The position numbers and the translations under genes were made by a program. Source: Flavobacterium saccharophilum (GTDB lineage Bacteria; Bacteroidota; Bacteroidia; Flavobacteriales; Flavobacteriaceae). From it: a stretch of 64,000 nucleotides of DNA. The DNA is taken from the NCBI RefSeq assembly GCF_900142735.1, contig NZ_FRBY01000001.1, positions 806,001-870,000 on the forward strand, in the 5' to 3' direction. The notes beneath the pieces were generated by a model. The model was given only the letters and a program-made list of their open reading frames with translations. It ran no database searches and had not been told where the DNA came from. Shown in pieces: positions 9,781-19,180 of the stretch. The number at the start of each line of letters is the position of its first letter. Position 1 is the stretch's first letter.

Positions 9781-10506
9781 ATGAACGAAGAGCGCTATAT
9801 ATTATTTGATCAATATCTTCAAAGCGAAATGACTGCTGCTGAAAAAACTGATTTTGAAAAGCAATTAGCCGAAGATTCGGAATTTGCGGCAGAGTTCGAG
9901 ACTTTTAAAGCAGTAGAGCTTCAATTGCAAAATAAATTTGGATTTGAAGCCGAAAGAGAAGCTTTTAAGGAAAATCTGGATCAGATTGCAGAAAAACATT
10001 TCAATAAAGAAAAACCAAAGGTAGTACTGATGCGTCCGTGGTATTTAGCGGCGGCAGCCTCTGTTGTTCTTTTATTCGGATTGTTCTTCTTTGACTACAA
10101 TCAAAATCCGTCTTTTCATGATTACAATCATCCCGGGCAAGCTCATTTTACGGAAAGAAGCACTACGGATATGCATCTCTTACAAGCCGAAAAAGCTTTT
10201 AATAGCAGAAAATTTAAAGAGGCAATTCTGTTTTTTGAAATGGCTTTAAAAGACAACAAAACACCAGAAGTTCAATATTATTATGGTGTTTCTTTATTAG
10301 AAACCAGTGAATACCAAAAAGGAGAAGCTGTTTTTAATGAGTTAAAAGCATCAAGTCCAATTTACAAAGACAAGGCACTTTGGAATTTAGCCTTAATGAA
10401 ATTGAAGCAAAAAGATTATAAAAGCTGTAAGCAAATCCTGCAAACCATTTCTCAGGACTATGAAGATTATGATGAAGTTCAGGAGCTTTTAGATGCTTTA
10501 GATTAG
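9781..10506 (+). CDS. Membrane-anchored TPR protein, probable anti-sigma partner
   Basis: A 241-residue protein: a cytoplasmic N-terminal region of about 80 residues rich in Glu and Lys, beginning like many Bacteroidota anti-sigma proteins (RYILFDQYLQSEMT-x-x-EK); one transmembrane helix at about 88-104 (YLAAAASVVLLFGLFFF); then a periplasmic part with about three tetratricopeptide-like helical pairs (AEKAFNSRKFKEAILFFEMAL, where the exact unit borders are my estimate). It starts two bases after the sigma factor stop. I infer that it holds the sigma factor at the membrane and that the TPR part senses a partner; this is by context, not by a diagnostic motif. Confidence 0.75.
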   Translation: MNEERYILFDQYLQSEMTAAEKTDFEKQLAEDSEFAAEFETFKAVELQLQNKFGFEAEREAFKENLDQIAEKHFNKEKPKVVLMRPWYLAAAASVVLLFGLFFFDYNQNPSFHDYNHPGQAHFTERSTTDMHLLQAEKAFNSRKFKEAILFFEMALKDNKTPEVQYYYGVSLLETSEYQKGEAVFNELKASSPIYKDKALWNLALMKLKQKDYKSCKQILQTISQDYEDYDEVQELLDALD

Positions 10507-10818
10507 TAATTATTTCGCAGAGATACACGAAGAATAGCACAGAGGTTCGCAGAGTTTTAAAAGCTTTGCGAATTTTTTTTAGCCACAGATTTACTCTGAT
10601 TAAAACGGATTTATATAGAGAAACTGTATGATCTCTACAAAATGTAGCATTTCAAATTAAATCTTTGTGAATCTCTGTGAAAACTCTTTGTGCACTTTGT
10701 GGTAAAATCCTTTTTCGTCTTTACGTAAACCCGTAATTAAATTCAAATTTTAATAACTACATTCGAATTTATTTTATGCCAAATTACCCAAAACTATTTA
10801 CAACTTAACCATTATTTA
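10507..10818. repeat. Intergenic region with 'cgcagag/ctctgtg' repeat
   Basis: A 312-base gap. Words such as CGCAGAGATACACGAAG, GCACAGAGGTTCGCAGAG (about 10516-10556) and their inverted relatives GAATCTCTGTGAAAA and TTTGTGCACTTTGTGGT (about 10670-10705) form a large imperfect inverted structure. These words look like a dispersed intergenic repeat family. The promoter of the next gene should be in the last 80 bases; TACATTCG (10756-10763) is one mismatch from TAnnTTTG. Confidence 0.5.
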
Positions 10819-12474
10819 ATGAAAAAAATTACCCTCTTTTTTCTTTTAGTTCTTACACAAATTACTTTCGGCCAGGCCAAAATTACTGAAAACGAAAAGC
10901 TTGCCGCAACCTGTAAAGTTTGGGGATTCTTAAAATACTATCATCCTGTAGTTGCTGCTGGCAAAACAAATTGGGATGAAAAATTTTTTGAAGTTTTACC
11001 AAAAATTGAAAATGCAAAGACTAAAGAAGCCTATTCGATAGTTATAGAAAAATGGATAGATGACTTAGGTACTGTATCCGTAAATAAACCTTTGGCAGAT
11101 GATCAGAAAAGAGATTATTTTTATAAAAACCTGGATTTAGAGTGGACACAAAAAGACAAATTGTTTTCAAAAAGTCTTTCAAAGAAGCTTAATTTTATTA
11201 ATGAAAATAGATTTCAGGGTTCAAATCATTATGTAAATCGTGATGGAAAAGAAGTGGCGCTTCAATTTGTAAACGAACCTGCTTATCCTGATTTTCAATG
11301 GACAGATAAAAAATTGAGACTATTAGCATTATTCCGTTTTTGGAATTATACAGAATATTTTTTCCCATATAAATATGTAATGGATCAGAAATGGGATCAG
11401 GCTCTGGTTGAAATTTTGCCACAAATTGCAGATCCTTCTTCTGAAAAAGAATTTTTAATGGCCATGCGTGAAATATCGATAAAACTTAACGATAGCCATG
11501 CCGCGACTTTTAATTCGGGAATGATGAAATACTTAGGCGGTGAAAAATATACTGCTTTCGGAACTAAATTTATAGGCGATAAAGCGGTAATTACTACGGT
11601 AGCAAATGATTCTTTGGCAAAAATCGATGACTTAAAAATAGGAGATATTGTAACCAAAATTGATGGTGTAACTGTTGGAAAAAGATTAGAAGAAATTTTT
11701 AAATATGTGCAGGGTTCTAACAAGGCTGTGGCAACAGTAAATGGCGGTTTTTTGATGTTTAGCGGAAATACTGATGAAATAGAGATTGAATTTATTAGGG
11801 ATAACGTCACCTCACAAAAAAAGATACATCGTTATCCAGGTGAAAAAATTAAAAGATCACCGCAAAAGACGTCACCAAAATGGGAAATTCTGGAAAATAA
11901 CATTGGTTATGTAAAAATGAATAAAGTGCCAAAAGAGGAAGTTCCTGAAATGATGGAAAAATTGAAAAATACTCAGGCTATTATTTTTGATGTTAGAAAC
12001 AGACCAACCTATACTGATTTTCTAGTAAGCGAATATTTAAATCCAGAACCTAAACCGATATTGCGATTGCTTTATCAGGATTTGAGTTATCCTGGTCGTT
12101 ACTATTTCAATAATGAGATGGAAGAATGTGGTAAAATTAATCCAGAGTATTATAAAGGCAAAGTAGTTGTTTTGGTAGGCGCTGGAACTCATAGTTTTGG
12201 TGAGCAAACAGCAATGAGTCTCCAAACAGCACCAAATGCTACTGTTATTGGTAGTCAGACTTCAGGTGCTGACGGACCCAATTACTATTTTACCATTATC
12301 AAAGGTTTTGATTCGTCCTTTACTTCTGCTGGTGTTTTTTATCCAAATAAAAAAGAAACACAACGTATCGGTATTGTTCCGGATATTGAAGTAAAACCAA
12401 CTATTGTAGGCGCCCAGCAAGGTAAAGATGAAGTTCTGGAGAGAGCTGTATTGTTTGCTAAAAACGGAAAATAA
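10819..12474 (+). CDS. S41 family peptidase, copy 1
   Basis: A 551-residue exported serine peptidase of the tail-specific protease class. The signal peptide is MKKITLFFLLVLTQITFG (residues 1-18). An N-terminal helical region (VWGFLKYYHP), a PDZ-like segment (KIDDLKIGDIVTKIDG, about 271-286) and a C-terminal catalytic domain follow. The nucleophile is probably Ser459 in THSFGEQTAM, with the strand VIGSQTSGADG and the terminal motif QRIGIVPDIEVKPT typical of the family. The next gene is a tandem paralogue 44 bases away and a third copy is at 34999, so this is a small local family. Substrate unknown; periplasmic or envelope protein processing is inferred. Confidence 0.88.
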   Translation: MKKITLFFLLVLTQITFGQAKITENEKLAATCKVWGFLKYYHPVVAAGKTNWDEKFFEVLPKIENAKTKEAYSIVIEKWIDDLGTVSVNKPLADDQKRDYFYKNLDLEWTQKDKLFSKSLSKKLNFINENRFQGSNHYVNRDGKEVALQFVNEPAYPDFQWTDKKLRLLALFRFWNYTEYFFPYKYVMDQKWDQALVEILPQIADPSSEKEFLMAMREISIKLNDSHAATFNSGMMKYLGGEKYTAFGTKFIGDKAVITTVANDSLAKIDDLKIGDIVTKIDGVTVGKRLEEIFKYVQGSNKAVATVNGGFLMFSGNTDEIEIEFIRDNVTSQKKIHRYPGEKIKRSPQKTSPKWEILENNIGYVKMNKVPKEEVPEMMEKLKNTQAIIFDVRNRPTYTDFLVSEYLNPEPKPILRLLYQDLSYPGRYYFNNEMEECGKINPEYYKGKVVVLVGAGTHSFGEQTAMSLQTAPNATVIGSQTSGADGPNYYFTIIKGFDSSFTSAGVFYPNKKETQRIGIVPDIEVKPTIVGAQQGKDEVLERAVLFAKNGK

Positions 12475-12518
12475 TTATATCTAATAAACTACCCTATTTA
12501 AAGTCTAATCCTATTTAA

Positions 12519-14186
12519 ATGAAAAAAAATGCCCTGTTTTTTCTCTTAGTTTTTACACAAATTACCTTTGGTCAAGCCAAAATTACAGAAACTGAAAAAC
12601 TTGCTGCAACCTGCAAGGTTTGGGGTTTCTTAAAATATTATCACCCAAAAATAGCCACTGGCGATTTTAATTGGGATCAACAGCTTCTTGATGTTTTACC
12701 TAAAATTGATAAAGCACAAACAAAAGCAGAATTTTCATTAGTTCTCGAAAACTGGATCGATGATTTGGGAGTTGTGCCAGAAATTGCACCAATTGCACAG
12801 CCAAAAGATGTCGAATATTTTGATGAAAACTTCGATTTATCGTGGATTAACAGTAATAAATTGTTTTCGAAAAAGCTTTCTAAGAAGTTGAAATTTATTG
12901 AAGAGAACAGATTTCAGGGAGAACAATTTTATATTTTTGGTAGAGATGGTGGTGGTCATGTTGGTCTGAAAAATGAGAATACGAAGCATCCGGATTTTGC
13001 AGATAAAAACTCAAAACTTCGAATGGTATTTATGTACTGGAATCTGGTAGAATATTTTTTTCCGGATAAATATTTAATGGATCAGAAATGGGATGTTACT
13101 TTAGAAAAAATAATACCACTTGCAATTAAAGCAGGGAATCAAGATGAGTTTTATCTGGCAATGCGAAAATTAGTATCCAGAATTGATGACAGTCATACGG
13201 AGTTTTACTTGTACCCATCTCTTAAAGACAATGCAACAGCAAAGAATTTTTTTCCCGCTCGAGGAAAAATAATTGATGAGAAACTGGTCGTTACAGAGAT
13301 TTTAGCCGATAGTCTGGCTCAGGCCGATGATATCAAAGTAGGTACTGTAATTACCAAAATAAATGATAAAACGATAAGAGAAATTATTGCAGAGAACAGA
13401 GATTTGATTTGTGCTTCAAACGAGCCTAAATATTTGGACAAACTGGCAGAGAAAATTTTAATAACCTATACAGATGACAAGGTAAAAGTAGAATTCCTTC
13501 AAAATGAAAAGTATGTGACAAAAACAATGACCTGGTATGATTATCATGATTCTCACAGAAATGAATTTAAAAAAGGAGCGCGAAAAAAGAAGGAAAAATT
13601 CAAACTTTTGGAGAATAATATCGGCTATGTTAATATGGGAATTATAGATAGAAAAAACATTCCAGATATGATTGAAGCACTAAAAAATACAAAAGCAATT
13701 GTTTTTGATATGAGAAATTACCCAAAAGGGACTTTTGAACCAATAGGAAATTTTTTAAACGCTCAGGAAAAGAAATTTGCCATTTACACAATTCCAGATT
13801 TAACTTATCCAGGAAGATATAAATGGACTAGTGGAGCCTCAATTGGTTTTGATAATAAAGATTATTACAAAGGAAAAGTGGTCCTTTTATTAAATGAAGA
13901 CGCTCAAAGTCAGGCAGAATGGACAGCAATGTGTTTTCAGACTTGTGGCCACGCTACAATTGTTGGAAGCCAAACGGCTGGTGCAGACGGCAATGTTTCT
14001 ATTTTTGATTTTGAGGGATTTAATACGAATTTCTCAGGAATTGGCGTTTACTATCCAGATAAACGAGACACTCAAAGAATCGGTATCGTTCCTGATATTG
14101 AAGTAAAACCAACTATCAAAGGAATTCAGGAAGGAAGAGACGAGGTTTTAGATCGCGCTTTGCTGTTTGTTGAAACTGGAAAATAA
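12519..14186 (+). CDS. S41 family peptidase, copy 2 (tandem paralogue)
   Basis: A 555-residue paralogue of the preceding peptidase with the same layout: signal peptide ending FTQITFGQ, helical N-terminal domain (VWGFLKYYHPK), PDZ-like part (DDIKVGTVITKINDKT) and catalytic domain with probable Ser464 in AQSQAEWTAM, then VGSQTAGADG and QRIGIVPDIEVKPT. The N-terminal 50 residues are almost identical to copy 1 while the middle has diverged, consistent with an older tandem duplication. The short gap to copy 1 suggests co-transcription. A palindromic repeat element follows the stop instead of a clear terminator. Confidence 0.87.
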   Translation: MKKNALFFLLVFTQITFGQAKITETEKLAATCKVWGFLKYYHPKIATGDFNWDQQLLDVLPKIDKAQTKAEFSLVLENWIDDLGVVPEIAPIAQPKDVEYFDENFDLSWINSNKLFSKKLSKKLKFIEENRFQGEQFYIFGRDGGGHVGLKNENTKHPDFADKNSKLRMVFMYWNLVEYFFPDKYLMDQKWDVTLEKIIPLAIKAGNQDEFYLAMRKLVSRIDDSHTEFYLYPSLKDNATAKNFFPARGKIIDEKLVVTEILADSLAQADDIKVGTVITKINDKTIREIIAENRDLICASNEPKYLDKLAEKILITYTDDKVKVEFLQNEKYVTKTMTWYDYHDSHRNEFKKGARKKKEKFKLLENNIGYVNMGIIDRKNIPDMIEALKNTKAIVFDMRNYPKGTFEPIGNFLNAQEKKFAIYTIPDLTYPGRYKWTSGASIGFDNKDYYKGKVVLLLNEDAQSQAEWTAMCFQTCGHATIVGSQTAGADGNVSIFDFEGFNTNFSGIGVYYPDKRDTQRIGIVPDIEVKPTIKGIQEGRDEVLDRALLFVETGK

Positions 14187-14197
14187 TACATAGTTTG

Positions 14198-14390
14198 TTA
14201 GACTGAGGAACGAAGGGTCACACAAGAATCTAGACAAAGATTGGGGGTCTCTGTACAAAGATACTTGCGGAGACCTCTCGTTCCTCGACATAACATGAGT
14301 TCGCTCAGATCATTATCAAATAAAAAATCCGTGTTCATCCGCGCTTTCATGAAGTGAATCCGTGTCATCCGCGTGCCATTTCATCAAGAT
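14198..14390. repeat. Palindromic repeat element and 'atccgtgtcatccgcg' repeat
   Basis: Bases 14203-14289 have matched ends: TGAGGAACGA on the left and TCGTTCCTCG on the right, with further inner pairing (AGGGTC with GACCT). The words resemble the GTCATTCC elements at 17531 and 17688. Immediately after, 14328-14380 carries ATCCGTGTTCATCCGCG and GTGAATCCGTGTCATCCGCG, a second repeat type. Both look like non-coding dispersed repeats. Confidence 0.55.
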
Positions 14391-14441
14391 TGGGAAAGTT
14401 TTTAATATTGTCGTAATTTTGGCTTTTTAAAAATTTCACCA

Positions 14442-15221
14442 TTGAATTCAACACCCATAATTACCGATACACATACTCATTTATATTCTGAAGAATTTGA
14501 TCAGGATCGTGACGAAATGATGCAAAGAGCCATAAATGCAGGAGTAACACGTTTTTTTATTCCCGCAATTGATGCCGCTGCCACACAATCAATGTACGAT
14601 TTAGAACAAAACTATCCAGATTATGTCTTTTTGATGATGGGTTTGCATCCTACTTATGTGAAAGATAATTATGAAGAAGAATTACAACATGTTGAAACCG
14701 AATTAGCCAGAAGAAAATTCTACGCTGTCGGCGAAATCGGGATCGATTTGTATTGGGATAAAACGCATTTAAAAGAGCAGCAAATCGCTTTTAGAAGGCA
14801 AATTCAGTTGGCAAAACAATATAAATTGCCCATCGTAATTCATTGCCGTGAAGCTTTTGATGAAATTTTTGAAATTTTAGAAGAAGAAAAATCGGATGAT
14901 TTGTTCGGAATTTTTCATTGTTTTACCGGAACACACGAACAAGCGCTGCGGGCAATATCTTATAATATGAAGTTGGGAATTGGCGGAGTCGTAACTTTTA
15001 AAAACGGAAAAATCGATCAGTTTCTAAATCAAATCGATTTAAAACATATTGTTTTAGAGACCGATTCTCCTTATTTGGCGCCCATTCCGTACCGTGGAAA
15101 ACGAAATGAAAGTAGCTATTTAGTCAATGTTTTAGCAAAATTATCTTATATTTATACTATTTCTGAAGCAGAAATTGCAGAAATTACAACGCAAAACTCA
15201 AAAGACGTTTTTGGGATTTAA
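14442..15221 (+). CDS. TatD family metal-dependent hydrolase
   Basis: A 259-residue TIM-barrel metallohydrolase of the TatD DNase group. Metal ligands are visible in order: TDTHTHLY (residues 8-15), GEIGIDLYWDKT (the Glu), VIHCREA, FHCFTG and LETDSPYLAP with the final Asp. Homologues are magnesium-dependent 3'-5' DNases or D-aminoacyl-tRNA deacylases; the exact role here is not determinable. The chosen start is TTG at 14442 because no ATG precedes the conserved strand, and a TAATTTTG promoter-like box about 25 bases upstream (14414-14421) predicts a very short leader. The acyltransferase gene follows 63 bases later. Confidence 0.88.
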   Translation: MNSTPIITDTHTHLYSEEFDQDRDEMMQRAINAGVTRFFIPAIDAAATQSMYDLEQNYPDYVFLMMGLHPTYVKDNYEEELQHVETELARRKFYAVGEIGIDLYWDKTHLKEQQIAFRRQIQLAKQYKLPIVIHCREAFDEIFEILEEEKSDDLFGIFHCFTGTHEQALRAISYNMKLGIGGVVTFKNGKIDQFLNQIDLKHIVLETDSPYLAPIPYRGKRNESSYLVNVLAKLSYIYTISEAEIAEITTQNSKDVFGI

Positions 15222-15284
15222 TCATCAACTAACAATACTTTAATTTTTTTTTTGTTCTTTTGCCCACCTAAATAAATATTTATA

Positions 15285-16421
15285 ATGCAGAGATTTGATG
15301 CCATTCGACCGTTTTATGATTCAGAAATAAATGAAGCACTTCGTGATGTTGTGAATCATCCGATGATGAAAACCATGATGAACTTTACTTTTCCAGAAGT
15401 AGAAGATGAGGTTTGGAAAGAGCAGCTTAAAAAAACACATTCTATTCGTGATTTTCAATGCAACTTTATTTATAATACAATACAAAAGGTTTTAGAGAAA
15501 AGTTCTGAAGGCCTTACAACTTCAGGATTCGAGAAACTTGAAAAAAATACTTCTTATTTGTTTATTTCGAATCACAGAGATATTTTATTAGATACTACTT
15601 TGCTGAATGTTTGTTTATTCGAACATGGTTTAGTAATGACTGCATCTGCAATTGGAGACAATTTAGTTAAGAAAGCTTTCCTGAGTACTTTGGCAAAACT
15701 AAACCGAAACTTTTTGGTTTTACGAGGTTTAACGCCAAGAGAAATGTTGCAGAGTTCTAAATTATTGTCTGAATATATGGGGCAATTGTTGCTTCGTGAA
15801 AATCGTTCGGTTTGGATTGCACAACGTGAAGGACGTACGAAAGACGGAAATGACGAAACCAATCCGGGAGTTTTAAAAATGATCGGTATGGGTTCTGACG
15901 AAGCCAATTTGATGGATTATTTTAAGAAATTAAAAATCGTTCCGGTTTCAATCTCCTACGAATACGATCCGACAGATGTTCTGAAAATGCCACAATTAAT
16001 GGCAGAAGCAAAGAACGAAGTTTATATTAAAGAGAAAAATGAGGATTTCATGACCATTTTAAGTGGTATTATGGGAACCAAAAAAAGAATACATATTTCA
16101 GTTGGAGATGTTTTAGATACTGAAATCGATCAGATTGTTGCAGAGAATGACAATGCAAACAAACAAATTCAGGCTTTGGCACAAGTTATTGATGATTCTA
16201 TTTTGAAGAGTTACCGATTATGGCCAACAAATTATATAGCTTACGATATTTTAAACGAAACAGATAAATTTTCTCATTTGTACAGAGAAAGTGAAAAATC
16301 ACTTTTTTTACGTCGTTTAGAAATGCGTATCGGAAGCGATAATCCTGTTACAAGACAAGGATTTCTTTGTATGTATGCGAATCCTGTAGTCAATAAATTA
16401 AAATACCAGGATGTCATCTAA
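15285..16421 (+). CDS. 1-acyl-sn-glycerol-3-phosphate acyltransferase-like protein
   Basis: A 378-residue acyltransferase of the PlsC/PlsB superfamily, which transfers fatty acyl groups to glycerol phosphates at the inner membrane. The first motif is SNHRDILLD with His97; the acidic partner may be Asp99 or Asp103, because the classic H-x4-D spacing is not exactly met. The second motif region, WIAQREGRTKDG, matches the substrate-binding motif of the family, and VPVSISYEYDP resembles the following V-P-V block. It overlaps the asparaginase gene by 11 bases, implying translational coupling. Substrate is unproven. Confidence 0.8.
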   Translation: MQRFDAIRPFYDSEINEALRDVVNHPMMKTMMNFTFPEVEDEVWKEQLKKTHSIRDFQCNFIYNTIQKVLEKSSEGLTTSGFEKLEKNTSYLFISNHRDILLDTTLLNVCLFEHGLVMTASAIGDNLVKKAFLSTLAKLNRNFLVLRGLTPREMLQSSKLLSEYMGQLLLRENRSVWIAQREGRTKDGNDETNPGVLKMIGMGSDEANLMDYFKKLKIVPVSISYEYDPTDVLKMPQLMAEAKNEVYIKEKNEDFMTILSGIMGTKKRIHISVGDVLDTEIDQIVAENDNANKQIQALAQVIDDSILKSYRLWPTNYIAYDILNETDKFSHLYRESEKSLFLRRLEMRIGSDNPVTRQGFLCMYANPVVNKLKYQDVI

Positions 16422-17442
16422 AGCTAAAATACTTTTAGTTTATACCGGAGGAACCATCGGTATGAGCAAGGATTTTGAAACCGGTGCACTCAAAGCGTTT
16501 AACTTTGGGAAATTATTGCAAAAGATCCCGGAAATCAAACAATTAGATTGTGAAATTGAAACTGTTTCTTTTGAACACCCAATAGATTCGTCGAACATGA
16601 ATCCGGAAATGTGGACCAAAATTGCCACAATTATTGAGCAAAATTATGATGCTTTTGATGGATTTGTAGTGCTTCACGGATCCGATACTATGTCCTATTC
16701 AGCTTCAGCATTGAGTTTTATGCTGGAGAATTTAACAAAACCAGTTGTCTTTACAGGTTCTCAATTGCCAATTGGAGATTTGAGAACGGATGCAAAAGAA
16801 AACCTGATCACCGCAATTCAGATTGCTTCACTTCAGGAAAACGGAAAACCGGTTATTACAGAAGTTTGTCTGTATTTTGAATATAAATTATATCGCGGAA
16901 ACCGAAGTTCAAAAGTAAATGCAGAACATTTTAAAGCTTTTACAGCGCCAAATTATCCTGAATTGGTAGAATCTGGCGTTCATCTTAAATTAAACAGACA
17001 TTTATTTCTTCCAGTAAAGGAAGATGCTAAATTGATTGTGCACAAGAATTTAGACAATCATGTAGCCATTATAAAAATGTTTCCCGGAATGAGCGAAGTT
17101 GTTCTGTCTTCAATTCTTGCCATTAAAGATTTAAAAGGAATTGTTCTTGAAACCTATGGTTCAGGAAATGCGCCAACCGAAGATTGGTTTTTGAATTTAA
17201 TTCAGAAAGCCATTCAATCTGGTTTGCATATTGTAAATGTTACACAATGTTCAGGAGGAAGTGTAAATATGGGACAATACGAAACCAGTACCGCCTTAAA
17301 ATCTCTGGGTGTTATTTCAGGAAAAGACATTACTACAGAAGCTGCAATTACAAAATTGATGTATTTGCTAGGACATAATATTCAGCAGGAAAATTTCAAA
17401 AAGATTTTTGAAACGGCTTTACGAGGGGAGATTTCGTTATAA
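16411..17442 (+). CDS. ansA: Type I L-asparaginase
   Basis: A 343-residue cytoplasmic asparaginase that hydrolyses L-asparagine to aspartate and ammonia. The first signature is VYTGGTIGM, with nucleophile Thr15; the second is VVLHGSDTMSYSASALSFM, where Ser stands at the position usually held by the second catalytic Thr (hydroxyl retained). TGSQLPIGDLRTDAKENL and YETS segments are also family-typical. There is no signal peptide, which favours the type I class. Its ATG lies inside the end of the acyltransferase gene (11-base overlap). Convergent to the MFS gene across a repeat-rich gap. Confidence 0.9.
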   Translation: MSSKAKILLVYTGGTIGMSKDFETGALKAFNFGKLLQKIPEIKQLDCEIETVSFEHPIDSSNMNPEMWTKIATIIEQNYDAFDGFVVLHGSDTMSYSASALSFMLENLTKPVVFTGSQLPIGDLRTDAKENLITAIQIASLQENGKPVITEVCLYFEYKLYRGNRSSKVNAEHFKAFTAPNYPELVESGVHLKLNRHLFLPVKEDAKLIVHKNLDNHVAIIKMFPGMSEVVLSSILAIKDLKGIVLETYGSGNAPTEDWFLNLIQKAIQSGLHIVNVTQCSGGSVNMGQYETSTALKSLGVISGKDITTEAAITKLMYLLGHNIQQENFKKIFETALRGEISL

Positions 17443-17530
17443 AAAGAAAAATTTCAATAAAAAAATTCCAAATTCCAAATCTTAGATCGGATCATTTTAG
17501 TTTAAGTCTAAAAGTGAATTGATCTAGTTT

Positions 17531-17628
17531 GTCATTCCGAAGAATGAGGAATCACCGCAAGCAGCTCCGTTCCTAATAACCAATCTTTGTCGAGTTTCTC
17601 GCGAGGATTTCTCCTCCGTCGAAATGAC
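17531..17628. repeat. Dispersed palindromic element, copy A
   Basis: This element begins GTCATTCCGAAGAATGAGG and ends CCGTCGAAATGAC, so its ends are inverted (GTCATT / AATGAC) and its inside can pair GAGGAATCACCGC with GCGAGGATTTCTC. A second, diverged copy in the same orientation lies at 17688. It has no coding capacity. Confidence 0.7.
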
Positions 17629-17687
17629 ATATTCTGCGGTCACTTTATAAATATACTATTAGTAATTGAGAGATTTTCGTGTAGTTT

Positions 17688-17811
17688 GTCATTCCGAAGA
17701 ATGAGGAATCCCCGCGAGTAGCTCCGTTCCTAATTGCTGATCTTTGTAGAGTTTCTTGCGGGGATTTGCTACGCCAGTCGCTATCGCTCGAGTCTCCTGC
17801 GTGGAAATGAA
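17688..17811. repeat. Dispersed palindromic element, copy B
   Basis: Shares GTCATTCCGAAGAATGAGG, AGCTCCGTTCCTAAT and the inverted GCGGGGATTTG arm with copy A. It carries an extra internal CGCCAGTCGCTATCGCTCGAG stretch, and its right end is eroded (GGAAATGAAA). The two copies lie in the 431-base gap (17443-17873) between convergent asparaginase and MFS genes, which holds nothing else except short GGAATTT repeats at both edges. Confidence 0.65.
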
Positions 17812-17873
17812 ATACTTTGAGGTTACGATAAATATTTATTGGAATTTCCCTTCCAAAGATTGGAATTTGGAAT

Positions 17874-19115
17874 TTAATTTTTGGAATTTCTATAGGTTAC
17901 CGTACAAGTCTCCAATTCTTCCTCAGAACTATGTCTCTTATAATAAACATACACAATCACTGAAATAATACAAATTATCCCCTGAATTGCAACCGTTTCT
18001 CGTGTTCCAATAATATGCGAAACATACCCAATTATCAAACTTCCAACAGGAATCATTCCCTGATACGCCATTAGATAATAACTGATACTTCTTGAACGCA
18101 TTTTTACAGTACTTTGCGTTTGTACATAAATATTTATCGATGAAGTTTGCGCCATCATTCCAATACCGCTTAAAGCCATGCAAATAAGCGCCACAGTTAA
18201 ACTATTTGAATAGGCAAGTATAATGACACTAAAACCTAATAATAGACTCGCAGCGATCATTATTTTGTTCATATTGTCGGCTTTTTTAAGATTTGCTAAA
18301 TATATTGCAGATAAGATGGATCCAATTCCGGCGGCACTTTCAAACCAGCTGAAAGTTTGGGCGTTTCCACTAAAAATATCTTTGGCAAAAACCGGCATCA
18401 AAGTATTGAAAGAAATTACGAATAAACTGCTAACCATTAGCATCAGCAGCATTTTTGCCATATCAGTTTCTTTTTTGACGTAATCAAGACCTTCAATAAA
18501 ATCATCCCACATTTTCAATTTGTCAGTTGCTTTAATGTGCGGTGTGATTTTCATCATTAACAAAGAGATCAAAACGGGAATATAACTTAAGAAGTTTCCA
18601 ATAAAACAAATGTCTTCTCCGTATTGGTGCAAAATAATTCCTGCTAAGGCTGGGCCTGCAATTCGGGCGAAATTATTTAAGGTGGAGTTAAGAGCGACTG
18701 CGTTTGGTAAATCTTCTTTATCATTGACAATATCAATCATCATGGTTTGTCTGCAAGTCATATCAAAGGAGTTAATAATTCCCTGAAAAAGGCTCAAAGC
18801 CAGAATAAAGTTGATGTTGTATATTTTTAGATAAATCAGCAAAGCCAAAGCCCCAGCCTGAAACATTGCCAAAGACTGCAACAGGATCATACTTTTGTGT
18901 CTGTCGTAACGCCCGATGATACTTCCTGCAATTGGTGCCAAAAATAAAGACGGAATCATGCTTAAAAAAGTAGCTAATCCTAATAAAAAAACGGAGCCTG
19001 TAACGCTGTAAACCATCCAACTTACAGCTGTTTTTTGAAGCCAGGTTCCGATAACAGAAACCGATTGTCCGTAAAAGAACAATTTGAAGTTTTTTGATTT
19101 TAGCGCTTTAAACAT
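17874..19115 (-). CDS. MFS transporter
   Basis: A 413-residue major facilitator superfamily inner-membrane exporter with about 12 hydrophobic helices. The N-terminus (FKALKSKNFKLFFYGQSVS) and the loop between helices 2 and 3 (GSIIGRYDRHKSM, a version of the G-x-x-x-D-R-x-x-R/K motif) resemble the EntS-like drug and siderophore exporter branch. It is transcribed divergently from a LysR regulator across a 91-base gap, the usual layout of a regulator controlling its neighbour. The last residues sit next to GGAATTT repeats, so the C-terminal end may vary between strains. Substrate unknown. Confidence 0.88.
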   Translation of the reverse strand: MFKALKSKNFKLFFYGQSVSVIGTWLQKTAVSWMVYSVTGSVFLLGLATFLSMIPSLFLAPIAGSIIGRYDRHKSMILLQSLAMFQAGALALLIYLKIYNINFILALSLFQGIINSFDMTCRQTMMIDIVNDKEDLPNAVALNSTLNNFARIAGPALAGIILHQYGEDICFIGNFLSYIPVLISLLMMKITPHIKATDKLKMWDDFIEGLDYVKKETDMAKMLLMLMVSSLFVISFNTLMPVFAKDIFSGNAQTFSWFESAAGIGSILSAIYLANLKKADNMNKIMIAASLLLGFSVIILAYSNSLTVALICMALSGIGMMAQTSSINIYVQTQSTVKMRSRSISYYLMAYQGMIPVGSLIIGYVSHIIGTRETVAIQGIICIISVIVYVYYKRHSSEEELETCTVTYRNSKN

Positions 19116-19180
19116 AACTCTTATTATTTTTTTACAAAGTTCGGGATTATGATTTCATTAGAAAAATTAATAATTTTACT

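Noticed and set aside
11397..11810. 137-codon minus-strand frame inside S41 copy 1
   Set aside because: Antisense shadow of the peptidase; the sense frame carries the family motifs.
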